A stretch of DNA of 31,846 bases from JBPCOB01 sp051000715 (GTDB lineage Bacteria > Actinomycetota > Actinomycetes > JALYNC01), in NCBI GenBank assembly GCA_051000715.1, contig JBPCOB010000007.1, positions 1 to 31,846 on the forward strand. Direction: 5' to 3'. How positions within the stretch are numbered: the first letter of the stretch is position 1; the number at the start of each line of letters is the position of its first letter. Positions 1 to 7,114 of this stretch are shown piece by piece. The notes beneath the pieces were generated by a model. The model saw only the letters and a list, made by a program, of their open reading frames with translations, searched no databases and was not told the origin of the DNA. The position numbers and the translations under genes were made by a program.

Positions 1-564
1 GGGCTGGCCGCGGTAGCCCTCGAGGGAGTCCAGCAGCGCGGTCTCCTCGCCGCAGATGTAGGCGCCGGCGCCGCGGTGCAGGGTCAGCTCGAGGTCGAAG
101 CCGGACCCGAAGATGTCGGGGCCCAGGTAGCCGGCGGCGTACGCCTCGCGGATCGCGTTCTCCAGCCGGCGGCCGGCCTGCACCAGCTCGCCGCGCAGGT
201 AGATGAAGGCGTGGTTGCAGCGGACGGCGTACGACGCGATGACGATGCCCTCGACGAGCTGGTGCGGGTCGGCCATCATCAGCGGGGTGTCCTTGCAGGT
301 GCCGGGCTCGCCCTCGTCGGCGTTGACGACCAGGTAGTGCGGCTTCCCGTCGCCCTGCGGGATGAAGCCCCACTTCATGCCGGTAGGGAAGCCGGCCCCG
401 CCCCGGCCGCGCAGGCCGGAGTCCTTCACCAGCGCGATGACCTCGTCCGGGGCCATGGCCAGCGCCTTGCGCAGCCCGAGGTAGCCCTGGGTCCGCTCGT
501 AGGTCTCGAGCGTCCAGGACCCCGGCTCGCTCCAGCGCCGGGTCAGCACGGGGGTCAGCGGCAT
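1..564 (-). CDS. nuoF: NADH-quinone oxidoreductase subunit F (partial, C-terminus off the window)
   Basis: This is the NADH- and FMN-binding subunit of complex I, where electrons enter from NADH. The window holds the first 188 codons. Visible hallmarks are the glycine-rich RGRGGAGFPTG at residues 52-62, NADEGEPG at 81-88 and GAGAYICGEETAL at about 166-178, all part of the NADH/FMN pocket. The C-terminal cysteines of its 4Fe-4S cluster would lie beyond position 1. The ATG shares one base with the nuoE stop (TGATG), so translation is probably coupled. It is the last visible gene of the nuoABCDEF order. The family assignment is secure; only the missing end is unknown. Confidence 0.97.
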   Translation of the reverse strand, partial: MPLTPVLTRRWSEPGSWTLETYERTQGYLGLRKALAMAPDEVIALVKDSGLRGRGGAGFPTGMKWGFIPQGDGKPHYLVVNADEGEPGTCKDTPLMMADPHQLVEGIVIASYAVRCNHAFIYLRGELVQAGRRLENAIREAYAAGYLGPDIFGSGFDLELTLHRGAGAYICGEETALLDSLEGYRGQP

Positions 565-1382
565 CAGCTTCGCTCCTGGTCCCGGCTCGGGCTGGGTACG
601 CCGGTGACCGCGCTCTCGCCGGCGTCGGCCGGCCCGCCGCCGTAGGTCGCCGCCGCTGCGGCATCGGTCAGCGCCGACTCGGTGATCCCGCCCGGTACGC
701 CGTAATCGCCGGCCGAAGTCGGCAGCGCGACATCGCTGCCGGCCAGGTCGACGCTGGCGCGGCTGTCGACCGGCTCCGGCGGGGTGGGATGGGCGGCGCG
801 GGTGGAGGTGGCCGCCTGGCGCAGCCCCCTCTCGTCGGCGAAGCCGGCGAGCTGCCGGGAGATGCCGCGGAAGTCGACCAGCGGCTCGCCGCGCGTGGGC
901 ACGGGCCGCTCCCCGCGCTGCAGCGCCGCCACGATGTCCCCGGCCGACTCCGGTGTCACGTTGTCGAAGAACTCGTAGTTGACCGTCATCACCGGCGCGT
1001 AGTCGCAGGCGGCCAGGCACTCGGCGTGCTCCAGGGTGATCCGGCCGTCCGCGGTGGTCTCGTCGTGACCGACACCGAGAGACTTCGACAGGCCGGCGTA
1101 GACCTCTTCGGCGCCGAGGATCTGGCAGGACAGGTTGGTGCAGACGCTGACCAGGTACTCCCCGGCGGGCCGACGCTTGTACATCGTGTAGAACGTCGCC
1201 ACCGCGCCGACCTCGGCCTTGGTCAGCCCGAGCTCCTCGGCACACAGCGCCACGCCCTCGGCGGACACGTAGCCCTCCTCGGCCTGGACCAGGTGCAGCA
1301 TCGGCAGCAGCGCGGAACGCGGCCTCGGATACCGCGCGATGATCTCCCGGATGGCTCGCCGGGTCGCCTCAGTCAGCGGCAC
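564..1382 (-). CDS. nuoE: NADH-quinone oxidoreductase subunit E (24 kDa, 2Fe-2S)
   Basis: This is the thioredoxin-fold subunit of the NADH dehydrogenase module of complex I and carries the N1a-type 2Fe-2S cluster. The four expected ligands are present: C81 and C86 in VCTNLSC, and C122 and C126 in AECLAAC. The core ends near residue 185. The remaining ~85 residues are low-complexity (Ala, Pro, Ser, Thr) and explain the length of 272 residues; long tails are seen in actinobacterial NuoE. The start is GTG, three bases after the nuoD stop, with only a weak ribosome site, which suggests coupling to nuoD. Confidence 0.96.
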   Translation of the reverse strand: MPLTEATRRAIREIIARYPRPRSALLPMLHLVQAEEGYVSAEGVALCAEELGLTKAEVGAVATFYTMYKRRPAGEYLVSVCTNLSCQILGAEEVYAGLSKSLGVGHDETTADGRITLEHAECLAACDYAPVMTVNYEFFDNVTPESAGDIVAALQRGERPVPTRGEPLVDFRGISRQLAGFADERGLRQAATSTRAAHPTPPEPVDSRASVDLAGSDVALPTSAGDYGVPGGITESALTDAAAAATYGGGPADAGESAVTGVPSPSRDQERS

Positions 1383-1385
1383 GGG

Positions 1386-2744
1386 TCACCGGTCCACGCC
1401 GCCGAGCACCGGGTCCAGGCTGGACACCGAGGCCACCACATCGGCGATCAGGCCGCCCTCGCACAGCGCCGGCACGGCCTGGAGGTTGACGAACGAAGGG
1501 TCCCGCACGTGCACCCGGTAGGGCCGGGTCCCGCCGTCGCTGACCATGTGGTAGCCGAGCTCGCCCCGGGGCGACTCGATCGGGACGTAGACCTGCCCGG
1601 CCGGCACCCGGAACCCCTCCGTGACCAGCTTGAAGTGGTGGATCAGGGCCTCCATGGAGGTCGCCATGATCTTGCGGATGTGGTCGAGGGAGTTGCCCAG
1701 CCCGTCCGGGCCGAGGGCGAGCTGAGCCGGCCAGGCGATCTTCTTGTCGGCCACCATGATCGGTCCGGGCGCGAGCCGGTCGAGGGCCTGCGCCACGATC
1801 TTCAGCGACTCGCGCATCTCCGCCACCCGGACCTGGTACCGGGCGTAGCAGTCGCCCTCCATCGACGTGGGCACGTCGAAGTCGTAGGTCGAGTAGCCGC
1901 AGTACGGCGCGGCCTTCCGCAGGTCCCAGGGCAGCCCGGCCGACCGGAGCACCGGCCCGGTGACCCCGAGCGCGACGCAGCCGGTCAGGTCGAGGAAGCC
2001 GACGTCCTTCGTCCGGCGCAGCCAGATCGGGTTCGCCGAGAGCAGGTCCTCGTACTGGTCGATCCGGCCCGGCATCAGCGCGAGGAACTCGCGGATCTTG
2101 CCGAGAGCGGCGTCCGGCACGTCCTGCGCCAGCCCGCCGGGCCGGACGTAGGCGTGGTTCATCCGCAGCCCGGTGATCATCTCGAGGACGTCGAGGATGA
2201 GCTCGCGCTCGCGCCAGCCGTAGAGCATCATCGACAGCGCGCCGAGCTCGAGCCCGGTGGTGGCCAGCCACACCAGGTGCGACGCGATCCGGTTCAGCTC
2301 CATCAACAGCACCCGGACGACGGTGGCCCGCTCGGGCACCTCGTCGGTGATGCCGAGCAGCCTCTCCACACCCAGGCAGTACGCCGTCTCGTTGAAGATC
2401 GGCGACAGGTAGTCCATCCGGGTGACGAAGGTGACGCCCTGGGTCCAGTTGCGGTACTCGAGGTTCTTCTCGATTCCGGTGTGCAGGTAGCCGATCACCA
2501 CCCGGGCCGAGGTCACCGTCTCGCCCTCGAGCTCGAGCACGAGCCGCAGGACGCCGTGCGTCGAGGGGTGCTGCGGCCCCATGTTGACCACGATGCGTTC
2601 CTCGCCGACCTCGGCGGCACCCACGACGGTGTCCCAGTCCGAGCCGGTGACGGTGTAGACCCGGCCATCGGTGGTCTCCCGAGACTCGGCCGGCGCGGCC
2701 GGCGCGGCCGGCGTCTGGGTGGACGGGTCGTAGATGGTGCTCAT
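1386..2744 (-). CDS. nuoD: NADH-quinone oxidoreductase subunit D (49 kDa)
   Basis: This is the 49-kDa-type peripheral-arm subunit that helps form the quinone-binding site of complex I. It has 452 residues. GPQHPSTHG at 56-64 and HTGIEKNLEYRNW at about 88-100 are family signatures that descend from the nickel-iron hydrogenase large subunit. The open frame extends further upstream, but the ATG at 2744 is preferred: it overlaps the nuoC stop as TGATG, and the family homology begins soon after it. The N-terminal ~25 residues are Pro/Ala-rich and include a 9-base repeat at about 2688-2713. It is transcribed with the other nuo genes. Confidence 0.97.
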   Translation of the reverse strand: MSTIYDPSTQTPAAPAAPAESRETTDGRVYTVTGSDWDTVVGAAEVGEERIVVNMGPQHPSTHGVLRLVLELEGETVTSARVVIGYLHTGIEKNLEYRNWTQGVTFVTRMDYLSPIFNETAYCLGVERLLGITDEVPERATVVRVLLMELNRIASHLVWLATTGLELGALSMMLYGWRERELILDVLEMITGLRMNHAYVRPGGLAQDVPDAALGKIREFLALMPGRIDQYEDLLSANPIWLRRTKDVGFLDLTGCVALGVTGPVLRSAGLPWDLRKAAPYCGYSTYDFDVPTSMEGDCYARYQVRVAEMRESLKIVAQALDRLAPGPIMVADKKIAWPAQLALGPDGLGNSLDHIRKIMATSMEALIHHFKLVTEGFRVPAGQVYVPIESPRGELGYHMVSDGGTRPYRVHVRDPSFVNLQAVPALCEGGLIADVVASVSSLDPVLGGVDR

Positions 2745-3436
2745 CAGGCGTACGCCCTCCGCTCGTCCGGCGGCGGCACCTGGGCGCCCTTGTACTCCAC
2801 CGGGACGCCACCGAGCGGGTAGTCCTTGCGCTGCGGGTGGCCGACCCAGTCGTCCGGCATCTCGATGCGGGTGAGCGCGGGGTGGCCGTCGAAGACGATG
2901 CCGAAGAAGTCCCAGGTCTCCCGCTCGTGCCAGTTGGCGGTGGGGTAGACGCCGGTCAGCGACGGGATGTGGGGGTCGGCGTCGGCCACCGCCACCTCCA
3001 GCCGGATCCGCCGCCGATAGGTCATCGAGGTCAGGTGGTAGACGGCGTGCAGCCGGTGCAGGTCGGCCGGGTAGTCGACGCCACTGATGCTGGAGCACAG
3101 CTCGAACCGGAGGTCGGGCTCGTCCCGTAGCCGCTGCGCGACCTCGACGAGCCGCTCCCGGCGTACCTGCAACGTCAGCTCGTCGCGGTGAACGACCACC
3201 TGCTCGACGGCGTCGGCGAAGTCGGGATAGGCGCGCTCGAGCGCGTCGGCGACCTCGTCGAAGTACCCGCCGTAGGGGCGCTGGGTGGAGGCCGCGGCGG
3301 CCGGCCGCACGACCAGTCCGCCGTAACCGGAGGTGTCGCCGCTGCCGGAGACCCCGAACATCCCGTGCACCGGGGACGGGGACGCGCCTGGTGGTGTGGC
3401 GGGCGGGGTGGCGCCGGGCGGGGTGGCGCCAGTCAT
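2744..3436 (-). CDS. nuoC: NADH-quinone oxidoreductase subunit C (30 kDa)
   Basis: This is the 30-kDa peripheral-arm subunit that bridges NuoD and NuoB in complex I. The 230-residue product contains HERETWDFFGI at 170-180 and PDDWVGHPQRKDYPL at 194-208, the family signature. The start chosen is the ATG at 3436, which overlaps the nuoB stop by four bases (ATGA). The first ~50 residues are a Pro/Gly/Ala-rich extension not needed for the fold, and they include a perfect tandem duplication (see 3401-3430). NuoC and NuoD are separate genes here, not fused. Confidence 0.96.
   Translation of the reverse strand: MTGATPPGATPPATPPGASPSPVHGMFGVSGSGDTSGYGGLVVRPAAAASTQRPYGGYFDEVADALERAYPDFADAVEQVVVHRDELTLQVRRERLVEVAQRLRDEPDLRFELCSSISGVDYPADLHRLHAVYHLTSMTYRRRIRLEVAVADADPHIPSLTGVYPTANWHERETWDFFGIVFDGHPALTRIEMPDDWVGHPQRKDYPLGGVPVEYKGAQVPPPDERRAYA
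3401..3430. repeat. Perfect tandem 15-base duplication in the nuoC 5' end
   Basis: Two identical adjacent copies of a 15-base unit (3401-3415 and 3416-3430) encode Gly-Ala-Thr-Pro-Pro twice near the N-terminus of NuoC. The perfect identity, including synonymous positions, suggests a recent slippage event in a disordered extension. It keeps the reading frame. Confidence 0.9.
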
Positions 3437-3966
3437 CGGGCGGCCACACCGGGGGTGAGCTCGCCGCGGGCCTGCGCCTGGTCGATGGCGCGGCGGTCGC
3501 CCAGCGGCTCGTGGCGGATCTTCTCGTGCAGCTTGAGGATCGCGTCCATCAGCATCTCCGGCCGCGGCGGGCAGCCGGGCAGGTACATGTCGACCGGTAC
3601 GACGTGGTCGACGCCCTGGACGATCGCGTAGTTGTTGAACATGCCGCCGGACGAGGCGCAGACGCCCATCGCCAGCACCCACTTCGGCTCCGGCATCTGG
3701 TCGTAGATCTGCCGCAGCACCGGAGCCATCTTCTGGCTGACCCGCCCAGCGACGATCATGAGGTCGGCCTGCCGCGGCGACGCCCGGAACACCTCCATGC
3801 CGAACCGGGCCAGGTCGTAGCGCCCCGCGCCGGTGGCCATCATCTCGATCGCGCAGCAGGCCAGCCCGAACGTCGCCGGCCACAGCGAGGACTTGCGCGC
3901 GTAGTTGGCCAGCTTCTCGACCGAGGTCAGCAGGATGCCGCTCGGCAGCTTCTCCTCGAGGCCCAT
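3433..3966 (-). CDS. nuoB: NADH-quinone oxidoreductase subunit B (PSST, N2 cluster)
   Basis: This subunit carries the terminal 4Fe-4S cluster N2, which passes electrons to menaquinone. All four ligands are visible: the tandem pair C37-C38 in GLACCAIEM, C103 in GVCASSGG and C132 in PGCPPRPE. The length of 177 residues is typical. The ATG at 3966 follows the nuoA stop by 20 bases. The gene end overlaps nuoC by four bases. An intact N2 site argues for a functional complex. Confidence 0.98.
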   Translation of the reverse strand: MGLEEKLPSGILLTSVEKLANYARKSSLWPATFGLACCAIEMMATGAGRYDLARFGMEVFRASPRQADLMIVAGRVSQKMAPVLRQIYDQMPEPKWVLAMGVCASSGGMFNNYAIVQGVDHVVPVDMYLPGCPPRPEMLMDAILKLHEKIRHEPLGDRRAIDQAQARGELTPGVAAR

Positions 3967-3986
3967 CTAGCGCGCCACCACCCGGG

Positions 3987-4349
3987 TCAGTCCCACTCGA
4001 GGCCACCCCGACGCCAGACGTAGGCGTAGGCGACGAAGATCGTGAGGATGAACAGCACCATCTCCACCAGTCCGAAAACGCCGAGCCGGTTGAACGCCAC
4101 GGCCCACGGCACCAGAAAGATGATCTCGATGTCGAAGACGATGAACAGCATCGCCGTCAGGTAGAACTTGACCGGGAACCGGCCGCCGCCGAGCGGCTGC
4201 GGCGTCGGGTCGATGCCGCACTCGTAAGCCTCCAACTTCGCCCGGTTGTAGCGCCGGGGGCCGATGAGAGCACCGGCGCCTACCGAGACGACCGCGAACC
4301 CGGCCGCGAGCACGAACAGGACGAGGATCGGCAGGTACGCGGTGAGCAC
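3987..4349 (-). CDS. nuoA: NADH-quinone oxidoreductase subunit A
   Basis: This is a small membrane subunit of complex I, located where the peripheral arm meets the membrane. The 120 residues form three hydrophobic helices (about 5-28, 63-83 and 90-110). The conserved loop with YECGIDP lies at about 42-48, and FDIEIIFLVPWA follows in helix 2. The start is GTG at 4349, supported by a strong purine-rich ribosome site (AGGAGAGG) just upstream. It follows the geranylgeranyl-reductase-family gene with a gap of 107 bases. That gap has a TAGACT hexamer (4408-4413) that could be a -10 box, but no convincing -35, so read-through from upstream is the simpler model. Confidence 0.96.
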   Translation of the reverse strand: MLTAYLPILVLFVLAAGFAVVSVGAGALIGPRRYNRAKLEAYECGIDPTPQPLGGGRFPVKFYLTAMLFIVFDIEIIFLVPWAVAFNRLGVFGLVEMVLFILTIFVAYAYVWRRGGLEWD

Positions 4350-4456
4350 CGTTGCCTCTCCTCTCGTGGCGGTGGGGTCGAACGACGTGCGGTGGAAAGT
4401 GGCGATCAGTCTAGGTGCGGTGGTGCCGGTCCTCGGTTCGGGGTCGTTCCGGCGAG

Positions 4457-5767
4457 TCAGCTTGCGGGCACCACCTTGGTCATCGCCGAGATCAGCCGGT
4501 CGATGCGGTCACCGCCACGGGCGTCGGTGAGATTCGCGAGCAGCTTGAGCGTGAAGCGCATGAGGGTCGGCCGCGGCAGCCCGTGCTGGACGGCAGCTCG
4601 CATGAAGGCCGGGTGGCCGATGAGCTGCACGAAGATCCGGCCCAGCGTGAAGTAGCCGCCGTACCGGCCCGACAGGGCCGCGGGGTAACCGGCGAGGGCC
4701 CGTTCCCGGGCCGGGCCGGCCGGGCGGGCCAGCGCCTGCACGACCACCTCGGCGGCCAGCTCGGCGGACTCCATGGCGTAGGCGATGCCCTCCCCGTTGA
4801 ACGGGTTGACCGCACCGGCTGCGTCGCCGACCAGCAGCAGCCCGGGAACGTAATGCGGAGTGCGGTTGAATCCCATCGGCAGCGCGCCACCGCGCACCGG
4901 CCCGGTCGCCCGCTCCTCGGCGAAGCCCCACTCCGGCGGCAGGCCGCCGAGCCAGCGGCCGAGCAGCTCCTTGTAGTCGGTCCGACGAAATGCGTCGGTC
5001 GTGTTGAGAATGCCGATGCCGACGTTGCTGGTGCCGTCGCCCACGCCGAAAATCCAGCCGTAGCCCGGCAGCAGCGCGCTCTCGCCGGGTTTGCCCTCCC
5101 ACAGCTCGAGCCAGGACTCCAGGAAGTCGTCGTCGGTGCGCGGGCTGCGGTAGTAGCGGCGTACGGCGACGCCCATCGGCCGGTCAGTGCGGCGGCGCAG
5201 GCCGATCGATAGCCCCAGCCGACCGGAGCTCCCGTCGGCCGCCAGCACCAACGGCGCCCGATAGGTGACCGGGGCGCCTCCGCCGTCGGCACCGTCGGTC
5301 GAGGTCGCGGTGACGCCAACAACCCGGCCCGCGGGGTCGAGTACCGCGCCGGTGACCGCCATGCGCTCGAGCAGCCGGGCGCCGGCCTTCTGGGCCTGCC
5401 GGGCCAGCAGCTCGTCGAAGTCGCGGCGCGGCCGCACCAGACCGTAGTCGGGGTAGTCGGCGAGCTCCGGCCAGGGCAGCTCCAGCTGCATGCCGCCGCC
5501 AAGGATCCGTAGCCCGCGGTTACGGATCCAGCCGGCTTCCGGGCGGGTGTCGATCCCCATCCCGATCAGGCACTTGACCGACCGCGGAGTCAGGCCGTCG
5601 CCGCAGACCTTGTCCCGCGGGAACGCCGCCTTCTCCAGCAGCAGGACGTCGAGGCCGGCCGAGGCCAGGTGATAGGCGGCGCTGGAGCCGCCCGGACCGG
5701 CACCGACCACCACGACGTCGGCGTCACCGGCAACCCGTGCCGGGGCAGCGACGGCGGCGGTCGACAT
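4457..5767 (-). CDS. Geranylgeranyl reductase family FAD protein, probable menaquinone-tail saturase
   Basis: This FAD-dependent oxidoreductase of 436 residues has the nucleotide-binding motif VGAGPGGSS at 21-29, KVCGDGLTPR at 53-62 and the second FAD motif VGDAAGAVNPFNGEG at 313-327. The family reduces isoprenoid double bonds. The MenJ branch in mycobacteria saturates one isoprene unit of menaquinone, while others act on geranylgeranyl lipids. Lying directly ahead of nuoA under the same Rex operator favours menaquinone as substrate, but that is inference. The ATG at 5767 has a good ribosome site (AGAGGAAG). No signal peptide is seen. Alternatives are a ChlP-like or archaeal-lipid-like reductase. 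Confidence 0.85.
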   Translation of the reverse strand: MSTAAVAAPARVAGDADVVVVGAGPGGSSAAYHLASAGLDVLLLEKAAFPRDKVCGDGLTPRSVKCLIGMGIDTRPEAGWIRNRGLRILGGGMQLELPWPELADYPDYGLVRPRRDFDELLARQAQKAGARLLERMAVTGAVLDPAGRVVGVTATSTDGADGGGAPVTYRAPLVLAADGSSGRLGLSIGLRRRTDRPMGVAVRRYYRSPRTDDDFLESWLELWEGKPGESALLPGYGWIFGVGDGTSNVGIGILNTTDAFRRTDYKELLGRWLGGLPPEWGFAEERATGPVRGGALPMGFNRTPHYVPGLLLVGDAAGAVNPFNGEGIAYAMESAELAAEVVVQALARPAGPARERALAGYPAALSGRYGGYFTLGRIFVQLIGHPAFMRAAVQHGLPRPTLMRFTLKLLANLTDARGGDRIDRLISAMTKVVPAS

Positions 5768-5791
5768 GGGCGGCTTCCTCTGGACGTGCGC

Positions 5792-5809
5792 TTGTGAACC
5801 TCTTCACAT
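5792..5809. promoter_or_regulatory. Rex operator upstream of the reductase-nuo operon
   Basis: The site reads TTGTGAA-CCTC-TTCACAT. It matches the published Rex operator pattern TTGTGAA-N4-TTCACAA at 13 of 14 defined positions, and its inner 16 bases form a perfect inverted repeat. It lies 24 bases before the reductase ATG and just downstream of a possible -10 hexamer (minus-strand TACACT, 5823-5828), where bound Rex would block RNA polymerase. A rex gene lies in the same window. The regulator-site pairing is inferred from motif and family knowledge. Confidence 0.85.
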
Positions 5810-5847
5810 GCGCCTCCGGCACAGTGTAGGCGCCGCGAACGGTACGA

Positions 5848-6192
5848 CTAGTCCTGCTCGCGCCGGCCGGGTCGCTCCTCGGGGGTCACATCGGACTGCC
5901 GCCCCTGCGCGTCGGCGTACGCGTCCTCGGCGGCAGCCGCTGCGGCGATCCGCGCGGACAGCCCGCGCGGCCGACGGCGCAACGCAGGCTCGAGGGCGGC
6001 GGACATCCGGGCCCGCTGCGGCGCGAGCGCGACGTAGCTGACCAGCCCCGAGGCGAGCAGAGCGACAAGCACGAGTAGCCCGCCGCGCAGCCCGACCAGA
6101 TAGAGGACGGCCATCACGCCGAGGAAGACCAGCACCCGGGCGAAGGAGTAGGCGGCCACGGCCCGGCTCGCACTGCTGCGCCCACCGGTCAT
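5848..6192 (-). CDS. DUF4229 family small membrane protein
   Basis: This 114-residue protein has two hydrophobic helices (about residues 15-34 and 36-56), followed by an Arg/Ala-rich cytoplasmic tail. The pattern YSFARVLVFLGVMAVLYLVGLRGG followed by QRARMSAAL resembles DUF4229, an actinobacterial family of unknown function. The ATG at 6192 overlaps the stop of the Lrp-type regulator by four bases (ATGA), so the two are co-translated. It ends 80 bases before the reductase ATG, and the Rex site lies in that gap. No function can be assigned. Confidence 0.75.
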   Translation of the reverse strand: MTGGRSSASRAVAAYSFARVLVFLGVMAVLYLVGLRGGLLVLVALLASGLVSYVALAPQRARMSAALEPALRRRPRGLSARIAAAAAAEDAYADAQGRQSDVTPEERPGRREQD

Positions 6193-6740
6193 GCCGGCGG
6201 CGTCCGGTCGGTCCGACGTCGCACCCGGCCGAGGGTACGTCGCCCTACCTCGCGCTCAACCGCGGGTTGCACCGCAGGAAGCGGTCCGGCCGGGTTCACG
6301 CCCACCGCGATGCGTGCCTCCCAGGGGGTGGACAGGACGACGGTGGTAACCGTCCGAGCCACCCCCGGCACCCGGCGCAGAACGCCGAGCAGGTGCTCCA
6401 GGGAGTCCACGTCGGCGACCCGCACCTTGACCACGAAGGCCTCCTCGCCGGCGACCAGCCAGCAGTCCTCGATAGCCGGGACCGCTCGGAGCCGGTCCGC
6501 CACCTCGTTCTGCTCGGCCGAGTCACTCAGATAGATGCCGACGAGCGCACCGACGCCGAGGCCGACGGCGGCCGGGGCGACCGCTGCGTGGTAGCCGGTG
6601 ATCACCCCGGTCGTCTCGAGCCGGGCCACCCGGTCGTGCACCGCGGGTGGTGACAGGCCCACCCGCCGGCCGAGCTCGGCGTAGCTCTCCCGCCCGTTGG
6701 CGCGGAGAGCCGCGATCAACGCGCGGTCGGTGTCATTCAC
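6189..6740 (-). CDS. Lrp/AsnC family transcriptional regulator
   Basis: This 183-residue DNA-binding regulator has an N-terminal winged helix (NDTDRALIAALRANGRESYAELGRRVGLSPPAVHDRVARLE, about 2-43). A ligand-binding RAM/AsnC domain of beta-alpha-beta folds follows (about 60-140), then a basic tail of ~40 residues. The frame is open to 6995, but family homology begins at NDTDRAL, so the GTG at 6740 is preferred; a second GTG lies at 6749. The tail is longer than usual for Lrp proteins. An AT-richer stretch just upstream (6744-6770) is where such proteins often bind their own promoter. Ligand and targets are unknown. Confidence 0.85.
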   Translation of the reverse strand: MNDTDRALIAALRANGRESYAELGRRVGLSPPAVHDRVARLETTGVITGYHAAVAPAAVGLGVGALVGIYLSDSAEQNEVADRLRAVPAIEDCWLVAGEEAFVVKVRVADVDSLEHLLGVLRRVPGVARTVTTVVLSTPWEARIAVGVNPAGPLPAVQPAVEREVGRRTLGRVRRRTDRTPPA

Positions 6741-6853
6741 GCTAATCACCCGTTTATGCTGGTTATGACCGCTGAACGCCTTACGATACGTCGGAACAAA
6801 GTCGCCGCACCTTCGGTTGTTCGGTACGATGGCGGTTGACCGAGGAGGTGAAC

Positions 6854-6982
6854 ATGTACACGACTGATCTGATGCACGAGCGGGTCCGCGAGCTTCGCGA
6901 GGCCGGCCGGGCCACCCGCAACTCGGGCCCGCGGCCCCATAGGGTCCGAGCCCTCGCGGCTCGGCTGCACGCGGGCCGCTGA
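6854..6982 (+). CDS. Small basic protein of 42 residues, unrecognised
   Basis: This short ORF starts at ATG 6854, seven bases after a near-ideal ribosome site (GAGGAGG at 6842-6848), and ends with TGA at 6980-6982. The product begins MYTTDLMHERVRELREAGR and is rich in Arg, Ala and His; the first half could form one amphipathic helix. It sits divergently from the Lrp-type regulator and is followed 19 bases later by a strong terminator, so it looks like a complete monocistronic unit. I do not recognise the family. The ribosome site, defined start and dedicated terminator make a chance ORF unlikely. Confidence 0.7.
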   Translation: MYTTDLMHERVRELREAGRATRNSGPRPHRVRALAARLHAGR

Positions 6983-7001
6983 GCCAAGCGCCCAACCCTG
7001 C

Positions 7002-7037
7002 GTGGCAAGGAACCGCTTAGCTGCGGTTCCTTGCCAC
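7002..7037. terminator. Strong stem-loop terminator, probably bidirectional
   Basis: A perfect 15-base inverted repeat (7002-7016 and 7023-7037) encloses a 6-base loop, TTAGCT. It lies between the plus-strand small ORF (ending 6982) and the minus-strand ccsB (ending 7115), so it can end transcripts from both sides. Only a weak T-run follows, as is common for actinobacterial terminators. Confidence 0.85.
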
Positions 7038-7114
7038 TTCGCATTTTCGGGCCGGCCCAGCCGGCGGCGGCAAGAACGGCTCCGGTGAACTCGCGGGCTG
7101 GCGGCCGCCACCGG

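Noticed and set aside
789..2822. A 677-codon plus-strand ORF
   Set aside because: It runs antisense to nuoE and nuoD, has a His/Arg/Gly-rich composition typical of GC-rich shadow frames, and shows no recognisable domain.
4350..4456. A Rex operator directly upstream of nuoA
   Set aside because: I looked for TGTGAA/TTCACA pairs in this gap and found none; the only nearby site is at 5792-5809.
6741..6790. An Lrp-type binding box upstream of the Lrp/AsnC gene
   Set aside because: The stretch is AT-richer than its surroundings, but I could not identify a clean palindrome matching the Lrp consensus.
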